Notes under the pieces: model-generated
Database searches by the model: none
Told to the model about the DNA's origin: nothing
The model's input: only the letters and a program-made list of their open reading frames with translations
Shown: positions 62,193 through 64,000 of the stretch, piece after piece
Layout: each line of letters starts with the position of its first letter
Numbering within the stretch: the stretch's first letter is position 1
Position numbers and translations under genes: made by a program
Origin: Azospirillum sp. TSA2s
Lineage (GTDB): Bacteria > Pseudomonadota > Alphaproteobacteria > Azospirillales > Azospirillaceae
DNA: 64,000 bases
Direction of reading: 5' to 3'
Assembly: GCF_004923315.1 (NCBI RefSeq)
Contig: NZ_CP039649.1
Coordinates: 124,001-188,000, forward strand

Positions 62193-62223
62193 CTGCCCCT
62201 TCTTTCGGCCCATCTTCAGGCGG

Positions 62224-63369
62224 TCACTTCGCCGGCGCCAGCCTCAGGACCACGCCGTCGGCGGCATCGGTGATGACATAGAGGGCGTCGTCCGGTCCCT
62301 GTGCCACATCGCGGATGCGCGCGTCGAGCGGAATGCGCTCCACTTCCTTCGCGCTGCTGCCGTCGATGGCGACGCGCACCAGTCCCCTGGCGCTCAGGCC
62401 GCCGAGCAAAGCGCTGCCCTGCCAGTCGCGGAACAGCCCGCCGGTGTAGAAAACCATGCCTGAGGGCGAGATCACCGGCGTCCAATGGACCGCCGCATCG
62501 GCGAAGTCCTTGCGGGTCGGGGGATCGGGGATGTCGCGGCCGTCGTAATGCTTGCCCCAGCTGACCACCGGCCAGCCGTAATTCCTGCCGGCTTCCGGCC
62601 GGTTCAACTCGTCGCCGCCCAGCGGTCCCATCTCGCCGATCCATAGCGAGCCGCTGCGCGGGTCGATGGCCGCCGCCTCGATGTTGCGGTGGCCGTAGGA
62701 CCAGATGGCGCCGGCCGTCTTGCCCTCGCCGGCGAAGGGGTTGTCCTTCGGCAGCGAGCCGTCGCGGTTCAGCCGGACCACCTTCCCCAGCGTGTTGTCG
62801 CGCTTCTGCGCCGGGTCGAACTTGTAGCGTTCTCCCAGCGTCAGGAAGATGTGGCCGTCGGGGGCGAAGGCGATGCGGGTGCCGAAATGGTTGCCGCCGT
62901 CCACCTTAGGCGACTGGCGGAAGATGACCTGGAAATCCTCGATTCCGCTTTCGCCCAGCGTGCCGCGTCCCAGCGCCGTCCCGGTGGTCCCGTTCTCGCC
63001 CGGCTCGGCATAGGCGAGATAGACGGTGCGGTTGCGGGCAAAATCCGGATCGGCCGCCACGTCCATCAGCCCGCCCTGGCCCTGGGCGAAGACTTTCGGC
63101 GTGCCGGCCAGCGGCGGGGACAGAGAGCCGTCGCGCGCCATGATCCGCAGCCGCCCCGGCTTCTCCGTAACCAGCGCCCGGCCGTCCGGCAGGAAATCGA
63201 TTCCCCAGGGCCGCTCCAGCCCGTCGGCGAAGCGGCTGACCTCCACCGGCCCGGCACTGGTCGGAACGGTCTTGACCGCCTGCGCCAGGGCAGGGCCGGT
63301 GGCGAAAAGACCGGCGGCAACAAGGGCGGCAACAGGGCTTGGGGCCGACAGGGTCAGGGTGCTGCGCAT
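62224..63369 (-). CDS. PQQ-dependent aldose sugar dehydrogenase (YliI/Asd-like)
   Basis: The 381-residue periplasmic enzyme has a signal peptide (cleavage near ATGPALAQA) and a six-bladed beta-propeller of the soluble glucose dehydrogenase family. Family motifs include LERPWGIDFLPDGRALVTEK, GGNHFGTRIAFAPDGHIFLTLG with the catalytic His, SYGHRNIEAAAIDP and GEMGPLGGDELNRPEAGRNYGWP. It oxidises aldoses to lactones using PQQ. The start at 63369 follows GGAGGATCGTG. No PQQ synthesis genes are present in the window. Confidence 0.92.
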   Translation of the reverse strand: MRSTLTLSAPSPVAALVAAGLFATGPALAQAVKTVPTSAGPVEVSRFADGLERPWGIDFLPDGRALVTEKPGRLRIMARDGSLSPPLAGTPKVFAQGQGGLMDVAADPDFARNRTVYLAYAEPGENGTTGTALGRGTLGESGIEDFQVIFRQSPKVDGGNHFGTRIAFAPDGHIFLTLGERYKFDPAQKRDNTLGKVVRLNRDGSLPKDNPFAGEGKTAGAIWSYGHRNIEAAAIDPRSGSLWIGEMGPLGGDELNRPEAGRNYGWPVVSWGKHYDGRDIPDPPTRKDFADAAVHWTPVISPSGMVFYTGGLFRDWQGSALLGGLSARGLVRVAIDGSSAKEVERIPLDARIRDVAQGPDDALYVITDAADGVVLRLAPAK

Positions 63370-63485
63370 CACGATCCTCCGGTTTCTATTGGTTGTGGTT
63401 GGCCTTGTAGGTGGGGGTGCCGAACCGGCGGCCAAGGCCGGCCGCTCCGAAAGACTTCGATGCCGCCACCGCGAAAAAGGGCATC

Positions 63486-63509
63486 GACGAAATTCGTCAC
63501 AACATTGTG
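63486..63509. promoter_or_regulatory. Two adjacent short palindromes
   Basis: GACGAA-A-TTCGTC (63486-63498) and CACAA-CA-TTGTG (63498-63509) abut in the divergent gap between the sugar dehydrogenase and the sensor kinase. They may be regulator sites. Confidence 0.35.
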
Positions 63510-63585
63510 CGCATACCCCGGTCATCCGAATCCGGATCCCGGCTGTTATCCCTTCCGTTGTGTGGTCGGGAACAGGGCACGGGGT

Positions 63586-64000
63586 ATGGAAAGCATCTTG
63601 CGCCGGCTGAGTTCCAATTTGCCGGACGTAGTCTGGGCACAGTATGGAATCACGCTGCTGCTGATCGGGCTGACGGCGCTGCTGCGCTATGCGCTCGATC
63701 CACTGCTGTTCAAATACCCGTTCCTAGTCTTCATCCCGACCATCTTCGTCATCTCGCTGCTGTTCGACCGCGGGTCGGGCTATCTGTCCGTGGCCCTGTC
63801 CGGGCTGTGTTCTGCCTGGTTCTTCATGAAGCCGGAATGGCAGCTGTGGATCGCCGAGCCGGGCGACCGGCTGGCCTTCCTCATCTATATGGCGCTGGGC
63901 TTCGGGATCGCCGGCGGAGCCAACGCTTTGCGTCGGGCGAACGAGCAGCTGCGTCTGTCCTGGGACCAGCTTTCCGCCGCCAATGCGGAAAAGGACCTGA
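63586..64000 (+). CDS. DUF4118 membrane sensor protein, probably histidine kinase (5' part)
   Basis: The first 138 codons are visible before the window ends. They encode a KdpD-like DUF4118 membrane domain: four hydrophobic segments including FLVFIPTIFVISLLFDRGSGYLSVALSG and LIYMALGFGIAGGANAL, then the start of a coiled coil (RRANEQLRLSWDQLSAANAEK). Such domains usually precede PAS and histidine kinase modules, which would lie outside the window. The ATG at 63586 follows a GGGG-type site. Confidence 0.8.
   Translation, partial: MESILRRLSSNLPDVVWAQYGITLLLIGLTALLRYALDPLLFKYPFLVFIPTIFVISLLFDRGSGYLSVALSGLCSAWFFMKPEWQLWIAEPGDRLAFLIYMALGFGIAGGANALRRANEQLRLSWDQLSAANAEKDL

Overview
The window is 64 kb of high-GC DNA with short intergenic gaps, ATGA-type gene overlaps and GGAGG-type ribosome binding sites. 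Gene families point to an alphaproteobacterium of the Rhodospirillales, most like Azospirillum: a perfect EcfG-type stress promoter, TRAP transporters, several c-di-GMP enzymes, an ACR3 arsenic operon, and photoactive yellow protein next to its coumarate ligase. The genus is inferred from gene content, not from a marker gene. No rRNA, tRNA or CRISPR array was recognised.

Layout. 0.2-8.7 kb is a stress or energy group: a hibernation-factor/cold-shock fusion, PEP synthase, a flavodoxin-fold oxidoreductase, a DUF3775 protein, a second-type FtsH and an acyl-CoA synthetase. 9-12.2 kb holds glmS and glmU (UDP-GlcNAc synthesis) on the minus strand, bordered by an IS-end-like repeat and an integrase remnant. 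13.1-19.1 kb holds two diguanylate cyclase genes and an ELWxxDGT-repeat protein. 19.1-23.8 kb is a minus-strand TRAP transporter plus pxpB/pxpC operon. fliG and a MORN-repeat gene follow. 26.3-36.5 kb is a long plus-strand operon: an RpiR regulator, a D-amino-acid aminotransferase, a complete peptide ABC transporter and three unusual peptidases (DmpA-type, M55 D-aminopeptidase, isoaspartyl peptidase). Together they look like a pathway for D-residue or iso-linked peptides.

36.5-45 kb is mixed: oxidoreductases, a TetR/DHFR-like pair with a perfect operator and foreign base composition, a SleB-type hydrolase, a frameshifted CBS-BON gene, and an IS4-family element (19-bp ends, 10-bp target duplication) inserted in a palindromic miniature element whose intact relative lies at 26 kb. 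43.8-47.7 kb resembles the Pseudomonas amaA-lysR-hglS lysine/2-oxoadipate locus. 47.7-52 kb carries a GAF-EAL phosphodiesterase, a GAF paralogue and an ion transporter. 52.6-57.3 kb carries emrAB-like efflux and an acr3-arsC-arsR operon.

The most striking locus is 57.75-59.4 kb: photoactive yellow protein with every chromophore-pocket residue conserved, followed 10 bp later by its 4-coumarate-CoA ligase. Next to it is a 26-residue membrane peptide gene behind a consensus EcfG promoter. The window closes with a LysR/quinone-reductase divergent pair, an acetyltransferase, a soluble aldose dehydrogenase and the start of a DUF4118 sensor kinase.
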